A stretch of DNA of 64,000 nucleotides from Marinobacter pelagius (GTDB lineage Bacteria > Pseudomonadota > Gammaproteobacteria > Pseudomonadales > Oleiphilaceae). Each line of letters starts with the position of its first letter. Position 1 is the stretch's first letter. The notes beneath the pieces are model-generated. The model did not search any database and was not told the DNA's origin. It saw only the letters and a program-made list of their open reading frames with translations. The DNA lies in assembly GCF_003315345.1 (NCBI RefSeq), contig NZ_QNRO01000015.1:1-64000 (forward strand). The letters are read 5' to 3'. Below, piece after piece: positions 63,670-64,000 of this stretch. A program made the position numbers and the translations under genes.

Positions 63670-64000
63670 TCAAACCAGCCGTCTCCGGCCCTCGGTTCGA
63701 CGCCGTGCCTGTTCTGAATTCACGTAAACCGATTCGGTGAAAGTCGCATTGGCGTGCCCGAGTTCCTCACTGATGTGGCGAATATCGCCACCTGCTTCAA
63801 TCGCTTGGCTGGCACCGGTATGCCGAAGATAGTGGGTCTCGGATCGGATCGCCAGCATCTGTTTGGCTTCGTCGATGAAGCCTTCTCGTTCCATTCGGTC
63901 CGCAGTGGCAACCATGGCTTGCTCATAGATTCGCTGGACCTGTCTTTTACCGATCGCATCTCCCTTTTTGGAAGGAAGAATGGGTGTGGATTCGCCGGGA
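63670..64000 (-). CDS. Tyrosine recombinase/integrase, C-terminal part (continues past window end)
   Basis: Frame open from the window edge to the stop at 63670. It contains the HYLRHTG box (His and Arg), the GHANATFTESVYV region with the catalytic tyrosine, and a basic tail RRRTEGRRRLV. The catalytic end looks complete; the N-terminal half lies beyond base 64000. Its first 106 visible bases repeat 57958-58063, so it is a sister copy of the broken gene at the left edge of the island. It may be the active recombinase. Confidence 0.85.
   Translation of the reverse strand, partial: PGESTPILPSKKGDAIGKRQVQRIYEQAMVATADRMEREGFIDEAKQMLAIRSETHYLRHTGASQAIEAGGDIRHISEELGHANATFTESVYVNSEQARRRTEGRRRLV
63895..64000 (-). 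repeat. Direct repeat, right copy (integrase segment)
   Basis: Right-hand partner of 57958-58063; the match may continue beyond the window. Confidence 0.8.

Larger units (their letters stand above)
57958..64000. mobile_element. Putative integrative island (right end beyond window)
   Basis: Bounded on the left by the broken recombinase and running into a second, related recombinase gene at the right edge. The DNA from about 58.7 to 60.7 kb is clearly richer in A+T than the rest of the window. All cargo genes are of unknown or loosely assigned function: a secreted peptidoglycan-binding protein, a membrane protein, a large secreted protein and a UDG-like protein. No attachment site was identified. 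Confidence 0.5.

Noticed and set aside
1-64000. CRISPR arrays, insertion sequences with transposase, rRNA genes, replication origin
   Set aside because: No regularly spaced repeats, no transposase gene, no rRNA-like sequence and no DnaA-box cluster were seen on either strand.

Overview
The window reads as chromosomal DNA of a GC-rich, heterotrophic marine gammaproteobacterium; the gene set and the style of the proteins suggest Marinobacter or a close relative. That placement is from recognition, not from a database search. About 57 kb is ordinary, densely packed core and accessory chromosome. The last ~6 kb (57.9-64.0 kb) is a visibly more AT-rich island bounded by two related tyrosine-recombinase gene pieces.

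0.1-4.3 kb holds a sulfur/peroxide cluster: a one-domain rhodanese, a methyltransferase, a thiol peroxidase, an ETHE1-like persulfide dioxygenase fused to a rhodanese, and a ZIP metal transporter. The rhodanese and peroxidase promoters carry the same palindrome at the same distance from matching -35/-10 boxes. 4.4-8.5 kb holds a YhaO/YhaN (SbcD/SbcC-like) DNA-repair pair and a cold-shock protein. 8.8-9.1 kb holds tRNA-Gly and tRNA-Cys. 9.2-20.8 kb mixes three c-di-GMP enzymes with a two-gene NAD-type formate dehydrogenase and a phosphoribosyltransferase.

20.9-25.7 kb is a tight three-gene unit: an alkyl-DHAP-synthase-like FAD enzyme, a GlpD-like dehydrogenase and an FGGY kinase. 25.8-35.1 kb is a type II secretion locus: gspC with a LapG-like protease on one strand, gspE-F-G-H-I-J-K-L-M on the other, and no gspD or gspO in view. 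It is followed by a GNAT acetyltransferase and a glutathione reductase. 37.2-42.4 kb is a TonB receptor, periplasmic binding protein and hybrid histidine kinase unit. 42.5-46.4 kb carries a J-domain-like membrane protein, a bile-acid-symporter-family transporter, a FadR-type regulator and a Baeyer-Villiger-type monooxygenase.

46.5-51.6 kb is a LysR regulator divergent from dabB-dabA, the energy-coupled inorganic-carbon accumulation system. 51.7-57.1 kb has fabH, a YdcH-like small protein, an MFS exporter, a MscS-type channel, a YcaC-like hydrolase and a LysR regulator. 57.4 kb holds a glycine-zipper gene broken by an in-frame amber codon. The island then carries a cysteine-rich secreted peptidoglycan-binding protein, a two-helix membrane protein, a large secreted protein of unknown family and a uracil-DNA-glycosylase-like protein.

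The points most worth following up are the twin operator/promoter layout at 0.65 and 2.25 kb, the island with its duplicated integrase segment, and the receptor-binder-kinase triad.
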